NCBI GenBank assembly: GCA_030847615.1
Contig: JAUMIR010000004.1
Span: forward strand, 105,228,001 to 105,292,000
Direction of reading: 5' to 3'
DNA: 64,000 nucleotides
Source of the DNA: Gambelia wislizenii
Lineage: Eukaryota > Chordata > Lepidosauria > Squamata > Crotaphytidae
The stretch's first letter is position 1. Every line of letters begins with the position of its first letter. Position numbers and translations under genes: made by a program. The notes under the pieces are model-generated. The model searched no databases. It had not been told where the DNA came from and worked only from the letters and a program-made list of their open reading frames with translations. Below are positions 1 through 11,851 of this stretch, one piece after another.

Positions 1-201
1 CTGATAACTTGAAGTGAAACATCCCTAAATTTAAAGTGAAAGAAAAAAAATGACTGAGCGTAAAGCAAGATAATAAATAATAATGGAAGAAGGTAAAACA
101 CCAAGACTGGAATTCTGTTGTGACTTTACATTGATGTAAATTCCATTAATAAAATATTTGCACTTTCTTGGATTTTGCTAAAGTGTGTTACCCTGTTCAT
201 G
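1..201. other. No gene recognised
   Basis: AT-rich single-copy-looking sequence up to the first transposon. I see no exon with usable splice sites. Confidence 0.4.
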
Positions 202-840
202 GGGATTGTCTAAATGGTGAAAATACTCCTCACAGAATACAAGGAGAATACAATCAGTCTAAATGGCATCACACATCATTTCGATGTATTGGGAGGAATG
301 GGGGCCAAACCCACCATATACTGTATGGGAAAAGCCTTCATGCTTTCCCCAAAGTTTTGTAAAAACAGTGGGGGGAATGTACATTCCTGCTTGTTGGGAC
401 AAACAATTCAATTTAATTAACTTTCCCTATATGAGTGGAAGTTGAACACTGATTGGTCAGACATGCATGGGGGGCAGAGCTTGCTAACAAGGCAAGTGGC
501 TGGAGCCACCATCTTGTTTTTGCCTCAGTGAGCGAGTGATAAAGTGATAAAACAGCTCTTTTTTGTTTCTTTTTTTGTTAAAGCAAAAGATCGCTCTTTC
601 ACACCTTGATTTTTTTTTAAAAAAATACTGTCTAGTAGCAGCAAATTGAGGTAAGTAAAAACATGAGTAATTCACTTGCAGCCGCCATCTTGATTTGCAG
701 GCATGCTTGTTTGTACATCAAATGTGGATAGGTTCGCATGCCTGCGATCCACCTTAAAAACTGTTAATACAAGTAGCAGCAGCTGCAAATTGCCATTACT
801 GTGGAACAATCTACATTTTTTGCCTAGTATAGACAAGCCC
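202..840 (+). mobile_element. Non-autonomous DNA transposon, GGGCTTGTCTA-type termini, copy 1
   Basis: The left end reads GGGATTGTCTAAATGG and the right end, reversed, GGGCTTGTCTATACTAGG. ATG flanks both ends (199-201 and 841-843), a 3-bp target duplication. Two relatives are present, at 41452-42302 and about 49590-50000; they share the internal stretch around 'gcttgctaacaaggcaag' and 'gcaaattgccattactg'. There is no transposase frame. The length is 639 bp. Termini and 3-bp duplication suggest a PIF/Harbinger-like mover, but this is inference. Confidence 0.7.
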
Positions 841-843
841 ATG

Positions 844-1949
844 GTTATGTAAGCCCTATTACACCAATGTGAAACATTGCATACCCCACAACATTTTCCA
901 GATGAAAACTGGGCCATATGTGGCCAAGTAGTATCTGAGTGTGGTCAAGATGATAAAAGTTATTAATAAGGGACAACGCAGAAGCTAGGAGAGGCTGCAG
1001 CAGTTTGCTTTTCCCTGAGTCTACAGGGAAGGTCAAGATTCCTCCCCTTCCACTCTTCTCTCCCCCTTGCTGAGTTAATTGAAAGCAACCACTTTTTCAC
1101 TTTGAACGCAGTTTGCAGCAATTGAAGTAAGCTGAGGACATGGAGGAATGTGGGAAGATGAGACAGGAACTGGGGGATTTTAAAAGCAGCCAAAAAGGTG
1201 GGACAATGGGATTAAGGGGGATCATCCCTGGTAAACCAAGGCAGTTGACGGGTGCATTGCTGAGGAGGTTTCATAGGTCCTTAGCAGTGTGTGTGTGTGT
1301 AGGGGGAAGTTGGATTTACTGCTGTGCAAACAGACTACTGTGCTGCTCATTACATTATTGCACTATTGCTTGCACATTGGTGCAATTCAGGAACTGCAGA
1401 ATAATTACCCTCATGTAATTTTACACTACACAACACGTCAAGAGGATCTTGGCCTGCCAGATAAGGTCCACAAAATGTTGATATCCTATATAACCATGGC
1501 AGAAAATATTACATATTTTTAAAGAATAAATGTTAAAAAGTATTTTAAAATAACATTTAAATAAAATTTAAGAGAAATTTAAAAGAAATTAAAGAAAAAA
1601 TGTGCCAGTTCATCATTTAAACCCATATGTATCATGGACTTACGTTTATGGATCCAGAAAGTTTTTCTTCTCAGTAAAATGTTGTTAAAGATACATTTAA
1701 TAGGAAATGGCTCTAAGGTGTCCCCAAAGAAAAAAAATCTCAGTGACTCTGATAAATAATATGAATCTATGTTCCATAAGAAGTGCTCACAAGTGCCATT
1801 ACATATCTTATTTTGTGTTCGGTGATTCCAGGTTTAAGGGACCTTTACATTTGTCCATTGTAAATTTTGGGGCATGGATGGGCAATAGAGTAATTAAATG
1901 ATTAGAGTTACATTTTGTAAAAAAAAATATAGATGAAAAATATTTCAGT
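844..1949. other. No gene recognised
   Basis: This contains a short GT run near 1288-1301 and AT-rich DNA at 1500-1620. Nothing here has coding character or matches another repeat in the window. Confidence 0.4.
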
Positions 1950-4015
1950 TAGAATCATAGAATCATAGAGTTGGAAGAAACCTCAAGGGCCATCCAGTCC
2001 AACCCCCTGCCATGCAGGAATACACAATCAAATCATTCCCGACAGATAGCCATCCAGCCTCTGTTTAAAAACCTCCAAAGAAGGAGACTCCATCACACTA
2101 CGAGGCAGTGTATTCCACTTCCGAACAGCTCTTACTGTCAGGAAGTTCTTCCTAATGTTTAGGTGGAATCTCTTTTTCTGTAGTTTGAACCCATTGCTTT
2201 GTGTCCTAGTCTCTGGAGCAGCAGAAAACAAGCCTGCTCCATCCTCAGTATGACAGCCCTTCAAATATTTAAACATGGCTATCATCTCCCCTCTCAACCT
2301 TCTCTTCTCCAGACTAAACATGCCCAGCTCCCTAAGCCGTTCCTCATAGGGCATGGGTTCCAGACCTCCCACCATCCTGGTCACCCTCCTCTGGACACAT
2401 TCCAGCTTCTCAATATCCTTCCTGAATTGTGGTTCCCAGAACTGGACATAGTGTTCCATTTAAGGTCTGACCAAAGCAGAATAGAGTGGCACTATTACTT
2501 CCCTTGATCTAGACACTATACTCTTATTAATGCAACCTAGAATTGCATTGGCTTTTTTAGCTGCTGCATCACACTGCTGACTCATGTTCAGCTTGTGGTC
2601 CGCTAAGATTCCTAGGGGCCAGTTCCACAACAGGAAAAAGTTCGCCAGATTCCGGATTACCGTTCTTTTGCATCAGGAGTGTATAAATCACACGAAGCCT
2701 GGCATTTTTGGATGATGAAGCCAGATCCAGCAACTTTCTGTTTTGCTTAATTCACACAGGCAAAGGTGGGGGGTGGGAATTGCCTCCAGGTGATTAAAGC
2801 CAGGCAGGAGGCAGGGAGGGAGCAAGAAGGGGGTTATGGAGACCATAAATAATGAAAGAAAAAGGACAAACAAACAAAGGATCGAAAGAGTGATCTGTCA
2901 AACTCCCCCCCCCCCGTCTTCCCCAGCCCCGAAAGGCTTCTATAAAGAAAGGAGTCAATGAAAGCACAAACAAGCAAAAGCATGGTGGAGCGATCTTCGA
3001 TTCCCTTCATGCATGCACACACAAACACACACCACAGAACTAGGGCTTGCCTCATTTGTTTTCCCTCCCTCCGAAGCCTTGAATAAAGGCAAGTGAATGG
3101 AAGGACAAACAAACAAAAGAACGAACATGCGATCGGCTGTTTCCCAGCACACACACACCCCCACACACACCAGCGAAGCAGTGAAGCATCTTCCCACCCA
3201 CCCACCCCCTGAAAGACAGACAGGAAGGGCTCGATTTTCCAAAGTCGGTTGCAAGCAGAAGGAGGGTGAATTTCTTCTCTCCAACCCCTCAGTCTATTCG
3301 AATAAAGCAGAATGGTCACTCCAACCAATCAGGATTCAGCTCTGCTCATAGTAATTCGAAAAGGCAGATGCCAGTTTACACGATCGTTAGTTCCCACGAT
3401 AAATTATGCGCATTTTCGCGAACTTAATCAAAAAAGTGCGGAAAACTAGTGAAAGCTGATACTGTGCAACTTAGGGTTTTTTGCACCCCCTCCTTCTGAA
3501 GGGCGCTGTTGCTTCGAAATGTGTGGGAACTATCAGGCCTCTTGTCGCATTCTTTGAGGATTTATTTTGCCGTGTAAACGACTCCCTAGATCCCTTTCGC
3601 ATGTACTGCCATCAAGCCATGTGTCACCCATCCTATATCTGTGCATTTCATTTTTAGTGCCTAAGTGTAGTATCCTACATTTCTCCCTGTGGAAATTCAT
3701 TTTGTTAATATTGGCCCAGCTTTCTAATCTTTTGAGGTCATTTTGGATTCTGATCCTGTCCTCTAGAGTATTAGCTACCCCTCCTAATTTGGTGTCATCT
3801 GCAAATTTGATAAGCATACCCTCTATTCCCTCATCCAAGTAATTGATAAAGATGTTGAATAGCACTGGGTGCCGGACAGAACCCTGTGGCACCCCACTGG
3901 TCACTTCTCTCCAGGATGAAGAGGAGCCATTGATGACTACACTTTGGGTTCAATCAGTCAACCAATGACAATCCACCTAAACAGTTGCATTGTCTAGCCC
4001 ACAGGTTACTAACTG
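1950..4015 (-). mobile_element. CR1 LINE copy A, 3' part, split by a nested transposon
   Basis: Read on the minus strand, 2459-2028 encodes the C-terminal part of a CR1 reverse transcriptase, with motifs such as QRRVTRMVGGLE, PYEERLRELGMFSLEKRRL and FKQRLDGYLS. 3904-3589 encodes the RT core (SGVPQGSV, LIKFADDTKLGG; FADD is the catalytic motif). The 3' end at 1950-1970 has the CR1 terminal repeat (TCTATGATTCTATGATTCT in the sense direction). The frame carries stops and shifts, so the copy is dead. It is interrupted between 2614 and 3586 by the transposon annotated separately. Confidence 0.92.
2615..3585 (+). mobile_element. 971-bp non-autonomous DNA transposon nested in CR1, copy 1
   Basis: The left end is GGGGCCAGTTCCACAAC; the right end reversed is GGAGTCGTTTACACGGC. 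CTA lies on both sides (2612-2614, 3586-3588), and removing the element restores the usual CR1 target, so both borders are firm. A second copy lies inverted at 51009-51989. Inside, a diverged unit of roughly 110-130 bp is repeated about three times (near 2835, 2940 and 3070), each with a GGACAAACAAAC-like core followed by a GATC-containing stretch and CA-rich DNA. Frames running through it are by-products of these repeats; no transposase is visible. Confidence 0.82.
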
Positions 4016-4030
4016 TGGTTATTTTTAAAA

Positions 4031-4036
4031 AAATAT

Positions 4037-4067
<31 letters not shown>

Positions 4068-4110
4068 TACCCCACTCTTCAGCCACAAGGCTATCAGAGC
4101 AGCTTACAAG
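4031..4110 (-). repeat. (ATTT)n tract and L2-like LINE/SINE tail
   Basis: A run of TTTA units at 4033-4068 is followed by 'taccccactcttcagccac', the reverse of a tail seen again near 24590 and 55095. This is the 3' end type of L2-mobilised elements. Confidence 0.55.
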
Positions 4111-4309
4111 TTGTTTTAAGCAATAGCCATTTACACATCTACACTGCATTAAGCAGCTTCCAATGTGTGTTAGCTGTAGAGTAATCTGTAGGTTATCTGT
4201 AGAGTTGCAGGACTGCCTAATCTGCCAATGCTGTGGACAGCATGAACAGTGTCCACACTAAAATGCCCTGTTATGAAGGAGAGTTAATTTACCACATGGA
4301 ATAAAACCA

Positions 4310-4680
4310 GATTTATATATTTGTGGCATTTTTCTTCTACCCCACAACCCAGAAAAGTTCCCAAGGCAATGAACAAGGGGTAATATATTGTAAAATATGA
4401 AATACATGATTAAAAACACTTGAAAAATAACTAAAAAATCTTTTTAAAATAAACTTGAAAACCACAGACATTTAAAACAGCTGGAGAAGAATTTTTAGAC
4501 TGATGGCCAAGGAAAAGTGCACAAACTTTGCTGTCTGCCAGAAACACATAAGGGATGGAGTCAGCCTGACTTCTCTTGGAAGGGAGTTCAGCAGTTGAGC
4601 AGCTGCTACAGAGCAAGCCCTGTCATGTGTACACATCAGCCTAGCCTCCAATGGTGGTGAGGCATGCATTAGGATTTCTG
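4310..4680 (-). mobile_element. L2-like LINE 3' end fragment
   Basis: Read on the minus strand, the segment resembles the untranslated 3' part of L2-type elements; the stretch around 'cttggaagggagttcagcag' recurs at 24785-24850 and 12310-12345. It is degenerate and has no frame of its own. Confidence 0.45.
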
Positions 4681-5599
4681 ACTAGTTTATCTGATAGGTT
4701 TTCTATCACTATTTTGATGTTCATTATAATATTTGACAGAACTGTACATGTTTTTTTTTAAAAAAAATGTCATCTCCATAATTCACTTTTCGTTCTCTAA
4801 TTATCTCTGCACATCATTGTTCTTGTCAGGAGAAAAGGAGAAAAAAAAATCACAGCTTTAATCTTTAAGCTTTAATCTTTAAAGCTGCAAACTATATATG
4901 CTAAACAGGGTTGCCTTGGCCTTAGGCTATTTTTGAGAAAGCTAAACATAATGTTTGTTTTACTGACGTTACAATCATTAATTGATTCTGAGAATGAACA
5001 GACTGATTGGCATGATCTTTAGACTGGGAACTGATGGCTTTATTTAGTTTTAGAGTTAGATTAAGCCTCCTTGGCCTCATCTAAGTGCTGTTTGGAAACC
5101 TGAATATGGAGGTTGTGGCTGTACATTCCCCTGGGAGAAAGTCCCATTTGAAGGAGTAGGACTTACTCCTCAGTTAGTAATGTTGGGAATATCCACGTAT
5201 TGTCTCAAAAGCATTATCAGTTGTGGCAAGATCTTTAATACTTGAATGAGAACAAAAATACCTTTTCCCTCTATTATTTTTGGTGTATTTGATACAAAAA
5301 AGGATTGGATTTTTTGTGCCCCCCCCCACAACCTTTTTTTGCAAATGGTCCAGAAATGACAAAAATATTTTTTTAAAAATGTACAAAAACCTCTTGCAAT
5401 CTTGCTTAGCAGGAAGAAACATTTGAAACTGTTCGTTCTTGCAAGTGAAAGCAAAATGAGAAATTTAAGCCCTGCTTTGAATAGACATTATTGTCTGGTA
5501 TAGAGAGTTCTGCAGTATACGGTGTACTTGGACACATTTTGGTATTGTGGAACAAACCCAGGCTTCAATTCTACATCCCCTCAACATAGCTTAAGGATC
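4681..5599. other. No gene recognised
   Basis: AT-rich DNA with a short C run at 5321-5328. A GTAAGT-like site near 5160 on the minus strand sits in the repeat-like phrase 'gtaggacttactcctcag', so I do not read it as an exon end. Confidence 0.35.
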
Positions 5600-6005
5600 T
5601 GCATGTGGATCTAAGCTACACTGAGCTACATACCCTCCACCTGACTTGCTTAAAAGCCTCTGAAGCTGTCTCATATGGCCATTCCATGCTTGCAATGAGC
5701 AGTCAAGCCTGGAGAAGCATCTGGTCCCCAAAGCCAGACATGAAATGGTAACAGTGGCACAGAGACCCCTGAGGGACAAACTGGTGAATCTCAGTGCTGA
5801 TGTCATCATTTTGCATCTGACTATAGGAACATAGCCAGATGCAGCTCCAAGCCTATCTGCTCACTGGGAAGCATGGAATGGCTGTGTGGGGCAGCTTTAG
5901 AACCTTTCCAATAAATTATGGGGGCTTTGGGTGTGCCACAAGGAGGAAGGGAACACAAACCCCTGTAGTGCCTGAGAAAAGGACACCTGCATGCATCAGG
6001 CAAAT
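5600..6005. repeat. Imperfect inverted repeat
   Basis: The segment around 5640-5720 (reverse 'gcatggaatggccatatgag') pairs with 5870-5920 ('gcatggaatggctgtgtggg') and with flanking similarity on both sides. The arms are diverged and outer borders unclear. This may be an old foldback element. Confidence 0.4.
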
Positions 6006-6258
6006 TTACACATACAAATGTCTCTGACAGAACTCCAGCTGCAATTTGTTCTCTGCTGTACTTGCCCTGGTTTTACAAATACAAACGACCCATATCTTTC
6101 TCAGGAAACTGAAGAATTATTACTATGTTTTGCCTCTCATTTACATTTCAGATGGCTTACTTTTATTTTAGTCCTTAAAATGAAGTGCAGACATCCATTC
6201 ATTTGAGCACCATTTGCTCAGCATATTTTTAACAAACAAATAAATAAATAAATAAATA

Positions 6259-6850
6259 CTCTCTGGCCTTTCTTAGCAAACGAAGATTCAGGAAGGACTC
6301 ATCCCGCGCTTTCTGCAAGTGCGCTGATGACTAAAAAGGCCAATCCGAGATAATCAAGTCCGGTTGCAGAAAGCACAGCAGAAGGTCTCCTTGGGTGATG
6401 TTTCTGGGTTGTGATTCTTCCTGCGTTGTCGTTTCTCTTCAAGACTTGTTCGGCGTGAGTTCTCAAATAAGGCTGCAGCACTGTGGATAGTGCATCTCCA
6501 TGCCTCCCGATATGAGGCCAGGGTGGACCATTGTTGATGATCAATTTGGCCGAGCCTGAGATGTTGCTTCAGGGAGTCCTTGTATCGCTTTTTTGGAGCA
6601 CCCCTCTTACGCTGACCTGTGGCGAGTTCACTGTAGAGTACTATTTTTGGGAGGCGATGGTCCTCCATCCTAGAAACGTGCCCTGACCAGTGCAGCTGTG
6701 TTCTCAATATCATGGCCTCAATGCTGGTGATCCCTGCTTGCTCAAGGACAGCAACATTTGTCACATAGTCAGTCCAGTGTATATTTAGGATTGTGCATAT
6801 ACAGCGCTGATGAAAGTGTTCGAGGAGTTGTAGGTGGTGGTGATAGGTGA
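6259..6850 (-). mobile_element. Non-LTR LINE 3' end, copy 1 (GHVSRMEDHRLPK type)
   Basis: On the minus strand a 172-residue frame (6872-6354) encodes the C-terminal part of a LINE ORF2, with motifs NVAVLEQAGITSIEAMILR, GHVSRMEDHRLPK and GAPKKRYKDSLKQ. The element ends in a short (AG)n tail at 6259-6265. Flanking AAAT repeats (about 6242-6258 and 6851-6867) act as the target duplication or show insertion in an AAAT microsatellite. It is 5'-truncated. The second copy is at 37730-38567. I do not assign a clade. Confidence 0.85.
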
Positions 6851-6869
6851 TAAATAAATAAATAAATAG

Positions 6870-7407
6870 CATGATAAGCTTTTAAAGAGTTGGACATGAT
6901 CTACATAGCTTTGCATGTTGACAGAAAGAGCCTCCAACTACTTTATGGGGTTATGGGGGACAATTTCATGTAACTTCTATTCATACTTCTTTAGAATACC
7001 ATTTCTAAAGCTGTAGCCCTAGGCATAATTTTCTTAAGCTGTAAACCCTGTTGACTACTGTAGGACATTCTTTTGAATACGTATTCACAGAGTTGAGGTT
7101 AAGCCAATAAAACTCATCACTTGTACTACCCAGCCTTTGTAAAGCATCTAGAAAAAATGGTAGTTTTTAAATGCCAACATGTAATATATCCAATGTCAAG
7201 AGCAGAGGTCAGAAGAATAAGTGATCTTCATAAATTCATACAATAAATGTGGCCCTAACTTCTTCTGCATCCAGATAAGGAATACCGGCTTAGGATGGAC
7301 GTACACGCACACACACACAGGTTTTGACTGATATTCTGGCTATACCTGTTCTGTTTTAAAAGATACTTAAAGCATGATCTCATAATCCATTCAGAAGTAA
7401 GTCCCAC
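6870..7407. other. No gene recognised
   Basis: Unremarkable AT-rich DNA between a LINE and a large transposon. A short CA run lies at 7306-7319. Confidence 0.35.
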
Positions 7408-7410
7408 TGA

Positions 7411-9056
7411 AGGCTTGTCTACACTGATAATAAAAAAAAATCCTGCTTCATATTGCAGTATTCTGGTCCACAGTGAACCCAGCAATCTTACAACCACAGA
7501 CATAGACATGAGATTGACATAACCAGTCACACATTTCCCCCTGACAAGCTCACTTTGGTGCAAGGGGGTGGCCCACATCTCAATTCCCTTGCATTATTTT
7601 CAGCTACATGGCTGTGTCCGCGCTACTTATGCCCCCTTTCCAACATGCATAAACCTATCAACAAATAGCCTTTATTGTTTATCTGCCAATCAAGACCAAC
7701 CATGCACTCTGATTGGATGCCTCCCGCATTCAATCCCCTTTCTCCCTTTGCATCCCAGTGAGTGATCATCAGTAAGGGAGGGAACTTTAAATGTTTCTCC
7801 CCCAACACAAACAAGATGGAGAAAGAAAAAAAAAGTATGTGCCCCTCCCTCTTCCTTCCCCCTGTCTGAGTCCCCCCAACAGCCCTGTGTCGACAATTGT
7901 TTTACTTGAGTTAATGTATGTATGCAGATCTGTGAGCAAGCAAATGAGCCAGTGCATATGTGACCCTTCCTCTTCCTTCCCCCATCCAATCCTCCCATTT
8001 TGAGATTTCTTTTACTTCAGTGATTGTATGTATACAGATCTCTTCATGAGTGAGCAAGCAAGTGAGTAAATGAGCCAGTGAGTATATTCCCCCTCCCTAT
8101 TTTCTTTCCCCTGTCTGATCCTCCCCATCAGATATGTGCCTAAGGGCTGAGATTCGCCTTGGAGCTCTGCCAAGGAGAGAGAAAGGGAGGTAAGGAGTAT
8201 GCCATGGTCTAAGGTCCTGCAGAGTGCCTGTGTCAGTTGCCATGGGCTTTGGAGAGGGGGCACCTGCACTTCCTCTTGCAGATCCTCCCCCAGGGGAGTT
8301 TGGCAGCTGATCAGCTGCTGGCTGGGCTTAACCGTCTCACTGCTACCACCACTACTTTAGAGTAAAAGTCAGCACCTGGGGAAGTTGACTTGTGTCAAAG
8401 ATCACTTCCTTACCCCCATTTGACCCCTCCTTCTGTCAGCACTCACTTGGGTGGAAAGGAAATTGGATGAGGGTGTGAGGATCGCATGCACCCTTCTTCT
8501 TCAATTCCCCCATCTGATTCCCTTGCCACCCAAGTAAGTGGTTGATTGGGAGGACCTGATGGGGATGGAAAAGGGAGGGGGATGTGCTCACTGGCTCATT
8601 CACTCACTCGTTTACAGATCTGCATACATTAATTAACTGAAGCAAAACCAATGTTAACACAGGGTTGATGTGAGGGGGGAATCAGGTGTGGGAAGGAAGA
8701 GGAAGAGGTGAGTGCTACTGGCTTGTTCACTCATTCACTTGCCTACTTGTGTGCACATCTGCATAAATACATATGCACAGTGAAGTAAAAATAAAATGGT
8801 GACACACACCATGCTTCCGAGACCTAGGTAACCACCCACAAACCTGTCCTGCCCTCCAGCCTACCCCCCCCGATTCCACCCCAATCCTGACACATGTGTA
8901 AAAAATCCAGTTTTACCTAAAACTGTGGAGTAAAATGTGAGTTTTTAAAAATCATATTAAGGCCTAAAAAACATGCCTTCACTATGAAACCAGCCGTATG
9001 TTGTGTGTTCCAACAGCACTGGAAATAAAGCGAGTATGATTTGTGTAGATAAGCCC
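7411..9056. mobile_element. 1.65-kb DNA transposon with inverted tandem-repeat arms
   Basis: The termini are AGGCTTGTCTACACTGATAA and, reversed, GGGCTTATCTACACAAATCA. TGA flanks both (7408-7410, 9057-9059). The left arm holds about three tandem units (7830-8130) and the right arm about two in reverse orientation (8540-8790). Each has 'gtatgcagatctgtgagcaa' or a variant, 'tgagccagtg', and a C/T-rich 'cctcttccttccccc' segment. The central 400 bp are less symmetrical. No transposase is seen. The termini resemble those at 202-840. Confidence 0.78.
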
Positions 9057-9059
9057 TGA

Positions 9060-9146
9060 GTTAAGTGAGGTTTACTCCTAAGAAAGAGGGTACGTTTGGA
9101 GTCTCAAACGTCCTCAGCTACGAAAGCAGCACATCTCTCTCTCTCT

Positions 9147-9197
<51 letters not shown>

Positions 9198-9964
9198 CTC
9201 ATAAAGGCATATGTCTCCTTGCTAGTGTTCCTTGCCAAGGTTAATTAACAGGAAGTCTGTGTAATCTCCACAGATACATCCCAGCAGTCTGCAGAGTAGG
9301 TGTTCGCAGACTCGGAACATGTTCCTTTAGCAGGGATTTTGGATGGCTGGGAAAGAAAATCTGTGCTTTTAAGGCCTACATAAAATTATTTTCAGTGGAT
9401 AAGTGAGCCAATTTTTCATTTGGAATCCTTCTGAGCGGCTTATAATAACAGCCCCTATAAGATCCTTACCAGATGGAATCTAAGAAGAGGATATTTTTTT
9501 TTCTGTCAGATACATTGCTCATTTATGGACAGTAAAGAGTAGGCTGAAATTAAAACAGAACCTTTTCCTCTGATTCTTTACATGGTGAGTCTTCTCCGGA
9601 AGGGACTGTGCTTGCTGTGCTGTACTTGCTGCCAGTAGTCTTAAAAACTGGAGCAACTTTTCATAATTTACCTACAAGAGAGGCAAAGGAGTTTAAGTCT
9701 GAAAGTTTAAACCCAGCTGTCTAGAAAAAAGACTTCATGGAAATGATTTTGTAACACACTTATTACTAAAACAAATAAAATAATTGCCCTTTAAGCCTAG
9801 GTGAGTTTGAATCTGCCTGTCTGTAACAGTGTTTTGTAAGTAACTGGTCACAGATAAAGCTTATTTTTAATTAATGCCTCTTCTCAATATAAAATTAGCA
9901 TAGAGTTAACTTACATCACTATTGTAATGAAGGATAATTTCACTGATTTGTGATGTAACTAAAA
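9060..9964. other. Unique-looking DNA with one weak exon candidate
   Basis: Apart from the microsatellite, I recognise no repeat. A 49-bp stretch at 9672-9720 on the minus strand has splice-like ends and is discussed as a finding. Confidence 0.35.
9134..9197. repeat. (CT)n-(AT)n microsatellite
   Basis: CT dinucleotides run directly into more than twenty AT dinucleotides. Confidence 0.95.
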
Positions 9965-11690
9965 CTTCTTAGATCATGAAAAACTATGGATCACTCTGAA
10001 AGAATTGGGTGTGCCACAACAGTTGATTATCCTGATGTATAACCTGTACTCAGGACAAGACACCACTGTTAGGACAGAATATGGAGAAACAGAATGTTTT
10101 TCAGTTGGCAAGGGGGTCAATGAAGGCTGCATTTTATCACCCCATTTGTTAATTTGTACACTGAATGTATCATACGCAAAGCTGGATTACACTCTGAGGA
10201 CAGGGATGTGAAAATTGGAGGAGGAAAAATCAACAATTTAAGACATGTAGATGACACCACACTACACGCAGAAAGTAGTAAGGACTTGGAACGATTACTT
10301 GAGAAAGTCAAGGAAGGAAGTGCAAAGTACAGTTGAACATTAAGAAAACAAAAATAATGACCACAGACAATTTACATAAAGTGGACAATGAAAACATTGA
10401 AATAGTTCAAGGTTTTCCATACCTTAGCTCAATCATTAAATCAGAATGGAGACTGCAGTCAAAAAATTGGAAGACTAATGTGCCAAATATTTCCTCAGCT
10501 TGTTCTCATTCCAGACCCCTGCAGTCCAGATGACACAGGGCTTTTGCTCCGTACTGTCTCCTGCAGTCCTCACCACCCCTGGGGCAGATATGGGGCTGGA
10601 ACAAGGCCAAGCCAGAATAAGGCCCTTTACCACTTAAAAAAAACATACCCAGTTTAATGTGTCCCCACCAGGATGGGACAGGTCAAGCCCTGCATGTCCA
10701 TGGAAGCCCATCCTGGCAGGCCAGCCATTGCTACTGCTGCTAGTCTCCCTTGCTCTGCCAGGTCCAGGCTGTAGGCTTGCAGTATGTGACAAGGCTGATC
10801 ACTGCCCAGACCCAGCAGAGCAGGGAAAATAGTGGCAGCTGCAGCAACAGACCAACATTCCAGTGTGGACTCCACCCCGTTTTCTTCAGGTAACAGGGGC
10901 AGAACAGGCCTTCTCCACAGCCAGGAGACACCAGTGGGGAGACAGCAGATCCTGCCTGGTGTAGATGAGCTTTAGAACTTGGAAGGTCAGCCATGAAGGA
11001 ACTAGGCAAAATCCTGAAGTGTAAAGATATATGACTAAGTACTAAAGTTAGAACTGTCCATGCCATCATATTTCTCATTTCTATGTAAGGTTGTGAAAGC
11101 TGGGCAGTGAAGAAAGCATACCTTGGCTCGGTCATTAACCAAAATGGAGACTGAAGTCAAGAAATCAGAAGAAGATTAGGATTTTGCATGGCAGCTATGA
11201 AGGAACTAGACAAGACCCTGAAGTGTAAAGATATATCATTAAATAGAAAAGTCAGGATTTTCCATGGCATTGTATTTATGATATCTATGAAAGCTGGACA
11301 GTGAAGAAGGCTGATAGGAAGAGAATCAATTTATTAGAGATGTGGTGCTGGAGGAGAGTTCTGTGGGTAACCTGGACTGCCAAAACGACAAATAAATGAG
11401 TCCTAGAGGCAATTAGGCCTGAGCTATCCCTGGAAGCCATGATGATTAAACTGAAACTATCATACTTTGGACATATCATGAGAAGACAGAAAAGACAAGA
11501 ATGCTTGAATAGGTAGAAGGCACAGGAAAAAAATGGATGGACTCATTCAAGGATGCCACAGGCCTGAGTTTGCAAGACTTGAGGGGACTGTTGATGACAG
11601 GGTGACTTGGAGGTCTCTCATTCATAGGGTCACAGAAAGTCAAAGTCGACTTGATGGCAGTTAACAACAACAACAAACCACAAACAGTTA
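9965..11690 (+). mobile_element. RTE-BovB LINE copy A, 3' part, rearranged
   Basis: Broken frames encode BovB reverse-transcriptase segments: TVRTEYGETECFSVGKGV, EGCILSP, then IKKTKIMTTDNLHKVDNENI. After an unrelated block of about 500 bp (near 10490-10975, GC-richer, probably an insertion), the RT C-terminal region appears twice: 10985-11117 breaks off and 11119 resumes earlier in the element. The 3' end at 11625-11690 has the BovB hallmark 'tagggtcac...gtcaaagtcgacttgatggc' followed by AAC repeats. There are many stops, so the element is inactive. Confidence 0.85.
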
Positions 11691-11851
11691 AGATTAACAA
11701 ACAACAAAGTTTACTACTGCTTTGAGAGTTATAAAGTAAAATCTGTATTGCAAAATGATAGGCAAGATAATTATTTTTTTAAGTATGCCCACTGGGTCCA
11801 ACTTATAAGCTTTTTGTTTTGACCACAGTTAAAAATATTATATTAACTTAC

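Noticed and set aside
2834..3328. 164-codon frame with a similar frame at 51269-51577
   Set aside because: Similarity reflects two copies of one non-coding transposon; Cys/Val runs come from CA repeats and frames break differently.
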